Positions 1 to 12,361 of a DNA stretch of 64,000 nt are shown one piece after another (within the stretch, counting starts at the first letter, position 1; each line of letters opens with the position of its first letter). The position numbers and the translations under genes were made by a program. Under the pieces are notes generated by a model. The model was not told where the DNA came from. It made no database searches and saw only the letters and a list, made by a program, of their open reading frames with translations. This DNA is from Anodontia alba (Eukaryota > Mollusca > Bivalvia > Lucinida > Lucinidae), in NCBI GenBank assembly GCA_964016985.1, contig OZ024833.1, positions 66,604,712 through 66,668,711 on the forward strand, written 5' to 3'.

Positions 1-361
1 GGCGTACATACATTTATCTTAAGGTACATTAGTCATTTTGGGGTTATTTGTTTAAATATCAAACGTTCAAACAGAGATTGCTACAAGCTGTCTGTTGAGC
101 CTAAAATAGCCATTCTGATTTGAGAATTATCATGCTTACGGGGTTTCTTACATAAGCACTCAAAATGTCAATCAATAAGTTCTATAAAAATATAAAAGAA
201 GAGAAAGTCTGAAAGCCAAGTCTGCGAAAGTAGCTGTAAGTGCATTTCGGTCACTTCATATGAGGGGAAAATGGATATAGTTTCCGGAGATGCAAATATG
301 TCAAACCGATTTTGCCTACCCGCCTGAAAAAGGATCTTCTATAAGAGGATATAATTTGCTA

Positions 362-363
<2 letters not shown>
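1..363. other. Unassigned sequence
   Basis: AT-rich sequence with no open frame of note, no terminal inverted repeats and no similarity to the other repeat families of the window that I could see. Confidence 0.5.

Positions 364-430
<67 letters not shown>
364..430. repeat. (GT)n microsatellite
   Basis: About 33 uninterrupted GT units. Apparent reading frames of alternating Cys-Val through it are an artefact of the dinucleotide. Confidence 0.98.
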
Positions 431-466
431 GGGAGCGGGGGGTGGGGGTGGGTGGGTGGGTGGGGA
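430..466 (+). other. G-rich tract, possible G-quadruplex
   Basis: Directly after the GT repeat there are at least six runs of three or more G separated by one or two bases (GGGTGGGTGGGTGGG and similar). This fits the usual G-quadruplex pattern on the plus strand. Folding is inferred, not shown. Confidence 0.55.
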
Positions 467-600
467 AGCAAGTTCTTTCCTTTTATAATAGATCATTTTC
501 AGAAGAGATTTGGTGTGCAAGAAAGCAAAGAGGTGTCACAAAATTGATCTACCTCGTACAAAATGGCAGAAAGAACTTTCTAAAGTGTCCAGTTACCTAA
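467..600 (-). repeat. A-family MITE, half copy
   Basis: Read on the minus strand it matches one arm of the A family seen whole at 28537-28780: a stretch like GCCATTTTGTACGAGG, then GTGACACCTCTTTGCTTTC, then CACACCAAATCTCTTCTG. The other arm is missing, so the microsatellite and G-rich tract sit where the palindrome centre should be. Confidence 0.55.
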
Positions 601-719
601 ATGTCAAGATTGTATTATCTAGATCTGCAACTACTCCTGTTATGTAATTTACCTTTTATCTAAAAGTGATTTATGGCTTGTCTTTTTTTCTTTTTTTTTT
701 TTCTTTTTTTTTTTGCAGA

Positions 720-1095
720 CATTACCGTATTTACTATCAGTATTCGGACAACCAATTCCTTGCCAATAAATGTTAAAAGATTGCCTTTGGAAACAAAGAA
801 CACTTAACAGATTAGAAAATCGGAGTCTCGGTTTTATTCAGACTCTTCATAAGCAGTAATGAAATTTGTAACACTGCTTACGCGCTCTAGCGTATACATG
901 AGCAGAACTCTATTTTCAAAGATACCACAATGGGCTCAATGATTACAAAGGTAATGAAATATAATCTTTTCATCTATTATGTCTAAAAACTGCTGCTTGA
1001 GCCTGACAATTTTCTGCGACGTCTGAACTGGATAAACATTTTCCTTGCTCAGGCATGCATGTCTGTCCGAATATTTAGGGTAAATATGGTACACA
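720..1095. mobile_element. T-family element, degenerate
   Basis: The left end reads ACCGTATTTACTATCAGTAT then TCGGACAACC. The right end, inverted, reads ACCATATTTACCCTAAATAT then TCGGACAGACATGC. These are the imperfect terminal inverted repeats seen in the T copies at 62730 and 63560. The interior is diverged and non-coding. Confidence 0.5.
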
Positions 1096-1644
1096 TATAG
1101 TCTTATTTCCGTTTACAGGGCAGGGAATTTTGGCTTTTATTGAACAGAGATATAGATCTTTCCCGAATTTTAAAGTCTGTTGACACTCTCCAGTTGAGTT
1201 GTGGTTGGGTCTATTCACTGAATAAGGGCTACATGTATCACCCCTATACCAGTTTAACATAATTTGGGCAAGTATTAATCAAACTATTACTCGATGAATG
1301 TTTACTGTGGTGTCCATGTACTTTCTGATATTGGAATAATCCAGGGTCAAGCTGAAGCAGGTTGTTGCGGGACTCGGTACTTCCCGGTTCATCGACTACG
1401 TTTGATTAAGTTATACATAGATTGCGGTTTCTTGCAAGTGTATTGGATCATAGCTCAATGATCTCAAATGGTAAGTTCTTTGTTCATGAAGTAAAAAATA
1501 CTAAATGGACGGTCGGATTTTCGAGCCCTGTAACAGTCATTTTGTTATCATAATAATATTTTATCTCTGTGCGTGGTTTTTTTTTTTCAGTTTTTCTTTC
1601 TTTTACCATCTAAATCACCGTGACGTGAAAATTCTTATGCTATT
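1096..1644. other. Unassigned sequence
   Basis: No coding signal or repeat structure recognised. There is a short T-run near 1578. Confidence 0.45.
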
Positions 1645-1847
1645 TTAACACTTATCACGCTATGGGCAGATTCAGCAGTCGACAAATTGATGTGATTTTT
1701 AAAATTCTTATTTTTTTCCCTAGAAAATGGGATTCAATCAAGGAGACAGTTTGTATGAAATGTCGAATTCTATTTTCTGAGGAAAATAAGGAAAAACTTT
1801 TCAAAGTGTTGTCTGATGAAATGTTTACCTAGCATGATAAAAGTTAA
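1645..1847. mobile_element. I-family MITE (TTAA-flanked), diverged
   Basis: Begins TTAACACTTATCACGC and ends ATAAAAGTTAA. The inner arms (AAATGGGATTCAATCAAGGA, GTATGAAATGTCGAATTC) parallel those of the copy at 31504-31707, where the corresponding text is GACATTTCATGTAATAAGGA and GCATGAAATGGCAAACT. The whole family is a long imperfect palindrome. TTAA at both ends suggests a piggyBac-type target duplication; this copy is decayed. Confidence 0.6.
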
Positions 1848-2149
1848 TAGAAACAAGTCTTTAACGCGTGTAATAATGAGCTCTTATTGCATTCGAATAG
1901 CGAAGGTTAAGATCAACCTGTGCATCCGTACAGTCTCGTCTGGATCTTCTCTGGATTGTTTCTGTCCATTCATTTATTCTATAGTATCCATTAATTTTGT
2001 AAGCGGACAAAGGTCCTGATCAGACTGAATGATGATAAAGTGTTGAGATAACGACGTAATATCTAGTTGTTTATTGCCAAAAAATAAAAGAAAGAAGAGA
2101 GAAAAATACCATGTTTACCCTAAACATTCTGACACCTTACCAAACTTGC

Positions 2150-2200
2150 CCCCCTCCCTCCCCCCATCCCCCCCCCGCCCCCCCCCCCCCCCCCCCCCCA
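2150..2200. repeat. Poly-C tract
   Basis: C-rich run, nearly pure from about 2170, ending where similarity to the LINE begins. It may mark the 5' truncation junction of that insertion. Confidence 0.85.
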
Positions 2201-3800
2201 CGAAAAAAGTCAGGTTTTAGAGGCCGTTTCTCTACGGATACTTGTTTAATCCATTTGACTGATTATTTAAAATTTCAAATGGATAAAGGTCATCTTGTTG
2301 GAATGGTATTACTGGATCTTCAGAAGGCCTTCGATACCGTCGATCATAAGATTTTGTTGATGAAAATGGAAGCTCTTGGTCTTGGTCAAGATGTGGTTAG
2401 ATGGTTTCGTTATTATTTGTCTGACCGCCGGCAACTTGTTGACGTATCAGGTGTTTTATCTTCTAGCGCTGCGATTTCATGCGGTGTACCTCAGGGATCG
2501 ATACTCGGGCCCCTTTTATTTTTAATCTATGTGAATGATATGTCAGGTGCTGTGAATCATAAACTTCTGTTATATGCAGATGACTCTGCAATACTGGTTG
2601 CGGATAAGTCTGTATCAGCCATTGAAATGTCGCTTCAGAAAGAACTGGAGGTAGTAAGTGAGTGGCTTGTGGACGACAATAAACTTTCGTTGCACCTAGG
2701 CAAGACAGAATCAATTTTGTTTGGGTCTAAAAGTAAATTAAAACCACAACCAAACTTGCAGATCGCATGCAAAGGCACTAAAATTTAGTCCAAGGGAGCT
2801 GTAAAATATCTAGGTGCAGTGTTGGAACGGTGTTTCAGCGGTGAAACTATGGTTAACTCAATAATTCAGAAGGCAAATGCTCGGTTAAAGTTTTTATTCA
2901 GAAAACAGAAATTTCTTAACTTGCATTGTAAGAAGCTTTTAATTATGTCTCTTATTCAATGTCATTTCGACTATGGTTGTTCTTTGTGGTACCCGGGCTT
3001 ATCAAAACTTCTGAGAAACAGGCTACAAATTACCCAAAATAAAATTATTATATTTGTTCTGAAGCTGGATCCAAGAACCCATATAGGATCAGATGAATTC
3101 AAAACTTTAGGATGGCTGACAGTCTCAAAAAGGGTAGACCAGATCATTTTGAATCACATTTTTAGGATTAAATCCAGAACATCACCTGACTATATGAAAG
3201 AACATTTTATTCTGCTACATCTCTGCATAGTTACAGCACTAGATTTAGAGAAACCGGTTGTTTTTGTCTTCCTAAAGTGAAGGGTTTCGGTCGAAAATCG
3301 TTTGCTTTTACAGGTTGTTCCTTATGGAATGGGCTTCCATCAAATATTAAAAACGTAAATGGGCTCCAAACTTTCAAATTAGCTGTAAAATCACATCTTT
3401 TAAACTCTCTTTGATATTTGATTTTATACTGGTTTTCAGTATTGGCATTTGCAGTTTGGATTTTTATGGATTATTTGTTACTCAATTTTTAATCTTTTAT
3501 AGTAAAATTTAATCATCACTATTCATCTGGTATATATCCTTCATTATTTAGTCTATTTTCTGTGCCTCACTATGACTTGCAAATCAGTACATAAGGCCCA
3601 CAATGGAAATAAGAGAGATCACTCTCTCTTTTTTTGTGTCATCCTTGGTAGTGATTGGCAAGCCATATGAACATGCAATGTTTTAATGTTTTATATTGTA
3701 CTAATTTTGTGCATTTTAACATTGTGTATGCATTGTTGTGTTTTAACATGTGTATTGCTAATCTGTGATACCGAAATAAATCAGTCAATCAATCATAAAT
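2201..3800 (+). mobile_element. 5'-truncated CR1/L2/Jockey-type non-LTR retrotransposon
   Basis: A plus-strand LINE fragment: reverse transcriptase palm and thumb, C-terminal tail, then about 380 bases of 3' untranslated sequence ending in a short AATC-rich tail (AAATCAGTCAATCAATCA) near 3777-3797. There is no poly-A. Short tandem tails instead of poly-A are known for CR1-like elements. The endonuclease and the RT fingers are missing, as expected of 5' truncation during target-primed reverse transcription. The exact clade needs a phylogeny. Confidence 0.85.
2204..3414 (+). pseudogene. Reverse transcriptase relic of the LINE
   Basis: This would encode the RT part of a LINE ORF2 protein, which copies element RNA into DNA at the nicked target. 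Visible blocks in order: LLDLQKAFDTVDHKIL (first catalytic Asp block), GVPQGSILGPLLFLIYVND, then LLYADDSAILV with the catalytic YADD, then WLVDDNKLSLHLGKT. Breaks: an in-frame TAG at 2786-2788 interrupts the frame just before VKYLGAVLE, and the same frame then continues to about 3210. A frameshift near 3210 moves the C-terminal tail (LHSYSTRFRE, LPKVKGFGRKSF, LWNGLPSNI) into another frame, which ends at TGA 3412-3414. The protein is not functional. No start codon belongs to the original protein because the 5' part is missing. Identification as a non-LTR RT is secure. Confidence 0.92.
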
Positions 3801-5571
3801 AAAAAATATTAAAAATAACAAGGTCATTCAAATACCTGTTTATTTAACTAAAATTGCCAGATGAGAGACATTCAGTAACGGCTCTAATCACTCCGCGTTC
3901 TGGGTCCACACTGTTTGCTCAGGACGAGGGTGGGAGGGGTCAATGAGGGGTCAGAGATAACAAAACATTCCTCAAGATTATGGCAAGTTCATCCAACCTT
4001 ACTGATAGTGGAATACTCAGGTCATGTATCACAACGGTCTTTAAAATTCGGGAAATACCTATTATTGGCTTCTGGCTTTTATTGGACATGACTGCTGATC
4101 GTTTCAAAGCGATTCTCCTTTGACCGTTATTTACGCCGGGCTGGAGCCCGGCGTATCTGTTTGAGGTTGTTTTTTGTAAAATGTGTATGCATTCGGAGAA
4201 CATCGGTTTTCTTCCAGTTTTATGGGGTTCTTAGTGGAGTATATATAACTATTCACCCTCCATTTTGTTTATTGTTATTATTATTCAAAGTCACTCTTTT
4301 GCAGCAGAGAACTGTGCTATTGGTAACATAGTGAAATAAAAATTGGGAAGTACTGTGTAGAATGAATGTAGCAATGTGGGTTTTGCTCATTTAAAAGAGA
4401 AATAAGCCGTTTTCCTGTAGGAGCCCCAATTTGACCATTCGACCTGAAATGAGCTCGTTGCTGTCAATATTCGTACACGTTTGAATTTATTCATTTCGTT
4501 TTTTTTTTTTTTGTTTTTTTTTTCATCGTACTACAAAGAAGAAACAAAAGATATTTTTCTTTGTTTACGATTGGAAATATTCATTCTCAAATCGAACGGA
4601 TTATAAGCTGGTTTAATAAAACAGTTTAATTTCATATTCCGCCATGGAAAGATTTGGGCCGAAAGGAAACGTTATGAGTGGAGAAAAGAACGAAACACTG
4701 CTACATAGAACAGAATAGAATAGAATAGTATTTTATTTTCTGCACAATACCCTATAAGGGTTAAAGGCAAGCAAATACAAACATGACATAATACATTATA
4801 CAATGATATGAAAGTAATTTTATCATCATTTGATTGAAAAAAGAGAAAGAAATGTACATACACATACATATACATATATATATATATAGCCTTGATGACC
4901 TGCTATGATATATTACATTCGCTTACAAATAATCCAATGGATTTCAAAATAGTATCGTCTGTAGATGCAATTAGTTTGATGAACTGCTTTTTTTTATACT
5001 CAAATGAATGGTTATTTAGAACAGCCACGTTTTGAAACATTTTATTTCGCAGATCTTTCTAAATACTAAATGCTAGGGCCCAGTCTATGTAGCAGTCAAA
5101 ATTAGAGTATCGCCCCCACCCCCATCCCCCCCTTATAGATGATTTCGGATATAGTATGTTCGGCCTAGGCTATGGATGGCGACATGTAATTATGTATGCG
5201 GGCTAGAAAACAGACGATCATAGTTGATTTTTTTACATAGCTCTGATAACGTCTATAATGTTTTTATCGTTGAGTATTGCGATAATTTATATAATTACAA
5301 CCTTTCATAAATTATAACCTTTTTCACTATACTACGATCTATAGGGAGCTAAGTAATGCATGATAGATTAGTTTCCCGGCGTATTGATGCTTTGCATCAA
5401 TGTTTTCTTGTGTTTTTGTTTGTTTTCGTTTTGTCGGTATAGGAAAAGAACAGGATTTGTTTCCAGGGGCAGCAAATTCTTTACTTTAAGGTTCCAGTTT
5501 TGCAAATATTTGAGACTTCAATACAATTGTTTTATTTCAGGCGATTTCTATAAAAGTTTGACTGTGTGCTC
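3801..5571. other. Unassigned sequence with small hairpin
   Basis: Mostly AT-rich with no convincing gene. It holds a short T/H core remnant near 3890-3925 (GGGTCCACACTGTTTGCTCA), a clean 11-bp stem TACGCCGGGCT / AGCCCGGCGTA at 4132-4155, T-runs at 4500-4525, AGAAT repeats near 4715 and a short TA run near 4870. Confidence 0.45.
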
Positions 5572-5796
5572 TTAACCCATTGTATACTGAATAGACTCTC
5601 CAACACTATATATTGGAAAAGTCCATTTCAATTTTAGGTACGTCCGGCTATGATATTTACATATTCCTAGAGAAAAATGCTAAACTATTTGCAAACAGTG
5701 GAGACACTGATCAGACGCCGCAGAACGCGGCGTCTGATCTGGGTCTGCACTGTTTGTCAATTACCCCTTTACGGGTCTCATGACTACAATGGGTTA
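5572..5796. mobile_element. H-family MITE with palindromic core
   Basis: Bounded by TTAACCCATTGTATACTGAA and ACAATGGGTTAA. It contains the core hairpin GATCAGACGCCGC AGAAC GCGGCGTCTGATC flanked by AACAGTGGAGACACT and GGTCTGCACTGTT. TTAA flanks plus CCC-starting inverted ends resemble piggyBac-derived MITEs. Non-coding. Confidence 0.8.
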
Positions 5797-7427
<1,631 letters not shown>

Positions 7428-7940
7428 CCCAACCGGTTTCGTTTGCAACTCATCAAGTGAATAAACAATAGCAATATGGCGTTAAAAATGGCGACGTTAC
7501 TTATTTCTATTAATTCCCATTTCTGTGTAACGTATCCAAAATAAGGATGGCGTCTTTTCCCAACATTTCATAATGCAACACACTATTAATTCCGACCTCA
7601 GTATTATTAGTCTGCCATGAAATTGAATATGAGCACTTTTATGGCATTCTGCATTAGTCTGGAAATTGACGTGAACTTCCTTAATTTATTTTGGTAATAA
7701 AAGGATAAGTAATAAGACGCAGTAAAACAAATGGGATTAGGCATTGCAGTATATTGCAAATAAAACTGAGAACTCCGATAACGTGTATAAAGATAAATCA
7801 TCAAAATGACCAAGGTATCAGGAGAAATCGTAAGTTCGAATTATTATTCTGGCGACTTGCGACTTGCTGAATAATTTGCACAAATCTGCTGTATACTACT
7901 TATAAATAAAGAGGCACCAATCGCCTTCTAGCCGTATATT

Positions 7941-8185
7941 AAAAGGGACTGGATACACTGTGACTTGGTAGATTTTTTTGCCATTTGTACCCAGGGAGAT
8001 AACTTTTGTGACTTCCTGTTTGCTTTTCTGTATGCCAATCCCCTTCTGAATAAATGGGGGTCCATTCTATAATGTAAGAATTTGCTCCCTCTGGGAGCTA
8101 ATTCGTTTCTTATAGAGTAAACCCATTTTTAGAAGGCGACAAAACATGTTTGACTGGGTTGTCTCCTCTGAAAGTGTATGTTCAT
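7941..8185. mobile_element. A-family palindromic MITE
   Basis: Left end AAAAGGGACTGGATACACTG, then GGGAGATAACTTTTGTGACT and TCCTGTTTGCTTTTCTG; centre hairpin TTTGCTCCCTCTGGGAGC; right arm is the approximate inverse and ends CTCCTCTGAAAGTGTATG. Same layout as 28537-28780. Confidence 0.75.
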
Positions 8186-8748
8186 CTTCATGCATATATG
8201 CATGGCATTCCATCTGCAGACTCAGTTGCAAAATTTCTTTTTTTTTCAATATTGCCACGGCAACTAATAACTAGAGCTTTCAGCAAAGCAGTCAGTTTAA
8301 AATTCGTGGTTATTTGGGAGGGGTGGGGGTGGGGGTAGGGACATAGACAGATGACCCCTAGAGATATTGGATTGGAACGAAGCGTATTTGTGGTACTTTT
8401 TGTTAAATGATCTGTAGTGTGTCACTTACAAATGTGTTCTTTTAACAGTTATATAGATTAAAGATATATAATTGCATAAAAAGCAGTGCCGCACGTTATT
8501 AACAGCCGTGCATTAACCGGCGAAAGCCGTGTATTAGCAAGGCAATTCACGCGCTATTAATGCATGGCTACGCAACTTTCAATATGATCGTACCGGGGCC
8601 ACAAATTTGCTGCCATGGCCTTAGAACGAGCATAGTATGTGGAAATTGCGTTCGTACATCGGTGAAAAGGCGAAACAAAATATTGCAAGAAATAACGTGA
8701 AATGTAGCAATTTTTTTTTCTTCACTTTTTATGGAATAATAGCAATCG

Positions 8749-8877
8749 AACATGGGTTTTTTAAATGCATTAGCATTCGCCAAGTCCCTTGGGAGGTATT
8801 GAAAACCGCAGCCTCCAGCCTCGGTTTTCAACAACTCCTACAGGATCTGGCGAGTGTTAATGCATGAAAAAACATGT
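8749..8877. mobile_element. M palindromic element
   Basis: Imperfect inverted repeat: the left arm AACATGGGTTTTTTAAATGC pairs with the right arm GCATGAAAAAACATGTTT; inside, GGAGGTATTGAAAACCG pairs with CTCGGTTTTCAACAACTCC. About 129 bp, non-coding. I saw no second copy, so mobility is inferred from the structure alone. Confidence 0.5.
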
Positions 8878-8905
8878 TTGATCCCTATATTCAGTTCAGT
8901 GTGGG

Positions 8906-8957
8906 TAACAGTGTTACCACCCTTTAGGGAAAAGGTTGCCAATTCTGCTTTTCATCT

Positions 8958-8993
<36 letters not shown>

Positions 8994-9095
8994 TGGCTGT
9001 TTAAACGACGTGTCTGTCTTTCCCTTTGGTGTTTAAAACTTGATGGGGATCTGATTGTATAAATTCCTGAGTTCACTTATTCACTTTACTAAGTA
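8906..9095 (+). repeat. N-family dispersed repeat with poly-T
   Basis: Shares GTTGCCAA...TCTGCTTTTC, TTGTGGCTGTTTAA, TTTCCCTTTGGTGTT, AACTTGAT and TTCCTGAGTTCACTTATT with 52388-52545. A T-run of more than 30 interrupts it around 8959-8992. Class unknown. Confidence 0.6.
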
Positions 9096-10389
9096 CCCGC
9101 CTAATATTCCCTGTTTTATGGTAACAAAAGTCTATAAACATCACTCACCAGTCTCTAACTTTGTTAACTCCTTTCTCACTGGCGTCACATGATGACGGCT
9201 TTCTAGACAAACTGTGTCATAAGAAATATCAAAATACAATGTATAAATAATAAACTCCGACGTTGGGGATTATGATTTTTTTTTTCTGAATATTAGACTC
9301 AATGAATCTGACAAAAGTTTATTAGCTGTCTGAAGCAATTTCTATATCGTATTTGCCCTTCCATACTTGGCCTAGCTGGTACCAGACTATTATTGACGTC
9401 ACACTGTTTTGGTATTCTGACAAATAGTCCTATCTAAACAAAGAGTGTACGGGTTAGATGGTGTGTACAGTCGAAGGTAAAAGGTTTGCATTGCTCTGTT
9501 TATTTCAGGCAACAGAAGGCTCTTGGCGGTGAAGAACTCAAGACAGTAGAAGAATGCGTAAGGAACTATTTGTTGCACGGAGTGGTTCAAAGGGTCGGTC
9601 GGTCATTCCAGTTTGTGCCATGTGATTTCGGAGTGGTAGTTCCAACAAAACTGGATCTGATTTAGGGCCATATTTTGCTATTTTCTTGCGGTTTGTTTTT
9701 CTTTCTGATTTTTGACCTAGACGAATAAACCAGTGCATCAAAGAATGCATTTTGGTCAATTTTAGCTGGTGAGAATATTCATTTGGGGATTTGCTTGAGT
9801 TTTGCAAGAGGGATATTTTGTTATAATTTCCGTCACTTGGATAAAATGTATTTAAAAATAACCGTTAAATAGTAAGATTTACATTAAAGTCATTACATAG
9901 AATATGTGTGTTAGTTGATAAACACCAGTTTGAATAGTACGATTATCATTATTTATCTCAGCAGTTATCCTTTTTTCCTAATCTACTGTTTGGTACTAAA
10001 ACTACCGTACTGAATACGTATGTGCGTATATTTCCAGTTATTTCTTACTATAAATCTTCCAATTAGACAAAGGATATTTAATTGAAATGTTGCATTTGAT
10101 AAAAAATGACACTGGCAATGCAAACTAATATGACCTTATATTAAAACACACATAATATCTTTCATTTATTCTTTTTTCGAATATTGCATTCTTCTAACCA
10201 CTCATAATTTAGTCATTGTAAGTTTCTTGCTGGGAAGAAATTATGTCTTGTATCCATGTTATTCGTCTTTGTAACCTTATTTTCGTACATTTTCTATGTC
10301 TGCCCGTCTATCCTGTACCCGTAAGATCACCTGTATGAACTGCGATGACGTCATGGCCAACTTTTCCGGTAACTGCTATAGGCAAATCA
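9096..10389. other. Unassigned sequence
   Basis: AT-rich, with no repeat family seen elsewhere in the window and no recognisable protein. The minus-strand open frame at 9538-9807 (89 codons) has no motif I can name. Confidence 0.4.
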
Positions 10390-10617
10390 GGGCCCAGTTG
10401 TTCAAAGCTAACGACATCGTTAGTTAACGATTCGTTTAAATTTACATCGAGTGATACGCAAATATGCTGAATTTTTTTTGCTGAAAAAATGTGAGTAGCT
10501 ACTCACATTTTTTCAACAAAAAGTATCAGAATACTGTATATTGAATCCGCTAAAACAGTTAACGAAATGACCCTTAACGAGCTCGTTAAGCTAACGACGC
10601 TTTGAACAACTGGGCCC
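10390..10617. mobile_element. B-family full-length palindromic MITE
   Basis: Ends GGGCCCAGTTGTTCAAAGC and GCTTTGAACAACTGGGCCC. The arms contain AACGATTCGTT, ATCGAGTGATACGCAAATAT and, on the other arm, AACAGTTAACGAAATGACCC. The centre is ATGTGAGTAGCTACTCACAT. Almost the whole element folds on itself. One of six copies in the window. Confidence 0.92.
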
Positions 10618-10632
10618 AGACCTCTAAAATCA

Positions 10633-10847
10633 CAGGGGCGGATGCAGGATGATTTCGGAGGGGAATCGATTTGATCAAATTACCAGTCTTTCTCTACGTA
10701 CCCGGAAAGACAAGCCTGAGCAAACAGTGTACAGATCAAACGCCACAGAACGCGGCGTCGAATCAGGGTCTACTCTGTTTGCTACTCCTCCAGCAATTTA
10801 TCCAAAATTGTCATCTGAACAACCAGAACCCCTTATGAATCCGCCCA
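10633..10847. mobile_element. GGGGCGGAT-ended MITE carrying a GATCAG core
   Basis: Begins GGGGCGGATGCAGGAT and ends TATGAATCCGCCC, an inverted pair. Inside, 10713-10782 is the palindrome AACAGTGTACAGATCAAACG ... CAGGGTCTACTCTGTT common to families H, F, I and T, preceded by the T-like GACAAGCCTGAGC. The core is either nested or shared. Confidence 0.5.
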
Positions 10848-10937
10848 ATGTGTTGTGTATCTTACGTCAACGGGGCGTCCAACTGAGATTGGCTTACAGT
10901 TGGGCAAGGTCTGCTATCCTTGTAGCAGGTAAGGGTA

Positions 10938-11126
10938 GAGGGGGGGGGGGGGGGGGCTGTTTTTATTTCTCCTTTTTCTTCACTTTTATTCCTGTTCCTC
11001 TTTCTTCCCCCTGTCCCTCTCTTTCATCTCCTCTACTATCTCTTTTCTCCCTTTCTCTGGAAGACGACACAAAATTACCCACAAGGGTTGACGTGCCGTT
11101 AAATCCCAACTCAATCAATCAATTCT
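10938..11126 (+). repeat. Poly-G tract and SINE/LINE-like 3' tail
   Basis: A run of about 17 G is followed by C/T-rich sequence and then GACGTGCCGTTAAATCCCAA and CTCAATCAATCAATT. The ATCA-repeat ending is like the tail of a non-LTR or SINE element. No head or boxes were found. Confidence 0.4.
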
Positions 11127-11763
11127 GAATCCGCCCATTAACCAAGATTGGATCAATAACTCAGTTCCCTGCCGCATAACATCAGTTGTCATAATGTATC
11201 CTTTTATCCGTTAACAATTCTTCTGAACTGTCCAAAAAATGTTATTCCAACTATCCTAGATTCCCTAGATGTATAAACTAGATCACTCATAAAATTTTGA
11301 TTCTAATACACCTTGCTTAAGAAGTTCCTTCAAATCAATGCTATATTTAACAATTTATTCAGAATATTGTCGATAATTTTTATATGCCGTACGAAGTTTA
11401 TGATACCGAGTACCTTGCTTAAGAAGTTTCGCAGTCAGGATTTTATTCCGACTGTTGAAGTCATTAACATGCGAAATGAATAAGTTGAAAATGAATAAGC
11501 TGAAAAATAAACATTCGATATGAGGAGATTGAGGGATATGGCTATGAAGAAAGGTAAATTTAACAATGTCAAATTACAAAATCATCTAGTTTGTCGTAAA
11601 TGTTTGAAGAAACTTTACCATTAAATATTTGCAAGTCCAAATCCAATGACGGCGCTTCACTAAGAGGCATTTCCTTTATTTGATTGGATGTTTTTAGTAT
11701 GAATATGATCAACTATGCATTCTAAAACAATATTACCATTATTAAGCAAGTCATCTACGTAGA
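11127..11763. other. Unassigned sequence
   Basis: AT-rich, with no recognised repeat or protein. Confidence 0.4.
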
Positions 11764-12194
11764 TACAGTAAGACTTCAATGACTCGCCCACAGATAGCTC
11801 GTTTACCATGGCTAATTCGAACTCGTTTTTTAAGTCCCTGGGAAACTCGCAAGAAGACAAATATTAAAGGATAGATACCCAGTAAGCATTCTTTATAAAT
11901 ATATAGCGGGCCTTATCGGCCCGTCAGGGCAGCTGACGGGCCAATAACGGCCCGCTATAGATTTATACAGATTGCTAGCTGGGTATTTTGAGAAAGTTTC
12001 TAATTTCATCATGATTAGGCGATTCAAATGAATACACAGAGCATTATCTTATAGAAGATCAAAAAGGCATCCCTAAATTATCCTCATATTCCTCCTATCT
12101 AGCGCTATGATTAACCCTCAGTGGCTCGAACTACCCATGTCTAGAACAAATTTTCATGGTCCCATGGAAGTCGAGCCATTGAAGTTCGACTGTA
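11764..12194. mobile_element. D-family MITE with nested insertion
   Basis: Left end TACAGTAAGACTTCAATGAC, right end GCCATTGAAGTTCGACTGTA, with inner motifs ATGGCTAATTCGAACTCG and CAGTGGCTCGAACTACCCAT shared with the D copies at 12362 and 22838. TA at the outer edges and CAGT-type ends suggest a pogo/Tc1-mariner derivative. Only half of the usual central hairpin remains (AGGCGATTCAAATGAATAC). It is interrupted by the element at 11876-11985. Confidence 0.75.
11876..11985. mobile_element. 110-bp palindromic element nested in a D copy
   Basis: Ends TACCCAGTAAGCA and TGCTAGCTGGGTA. The GC-rich arms TATAGCGGGCCTTATCGGCC and GGCCAATAACGGCCCGCTAT surround the centre CGTCAGGGCAGCTGACG. TA borders may be the target duplication. 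No second copy in the window. Confidence 0.7.
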
Positions 12195-12361
12195 CCTAGA
12201 AGCGAAAGTATCAATCACATCAACTTGATTCTCATCAGATAGACATAACATGAAATCTCTCTCAATCTCTATAAAATGACACAGCAACAAGAGAAGCGGA
12301 GTTAGTCCCAATCAGAATACCAATAATTAGTTATCAATGTTTATGCCAAAGCTAATAAATA

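Noticed and set aside
290..600. Cys-Val repeat proteins over the GT run
   Set aside because: Dinucleotide artefact. The same applies to Ser-Leu, Glu-Arg and Tyr-Ile frames at 7223-7474, 18869-19282, 20972-21654 and 56050-56469.
4132..4155. Rho-independent terminator at a GC hairpin
   Set aside because: Bacterial terminators are not expected here; no T run follows and no gene precedes it.
7941..8185. Virus-like or miRNA precursor hairpins for the palindromic MITEs
   Set aside because: Multiple copies with arms over 100 bp and defined ends fit MITEs; no evidence for a processed miRNA can be seen from sequence alone.
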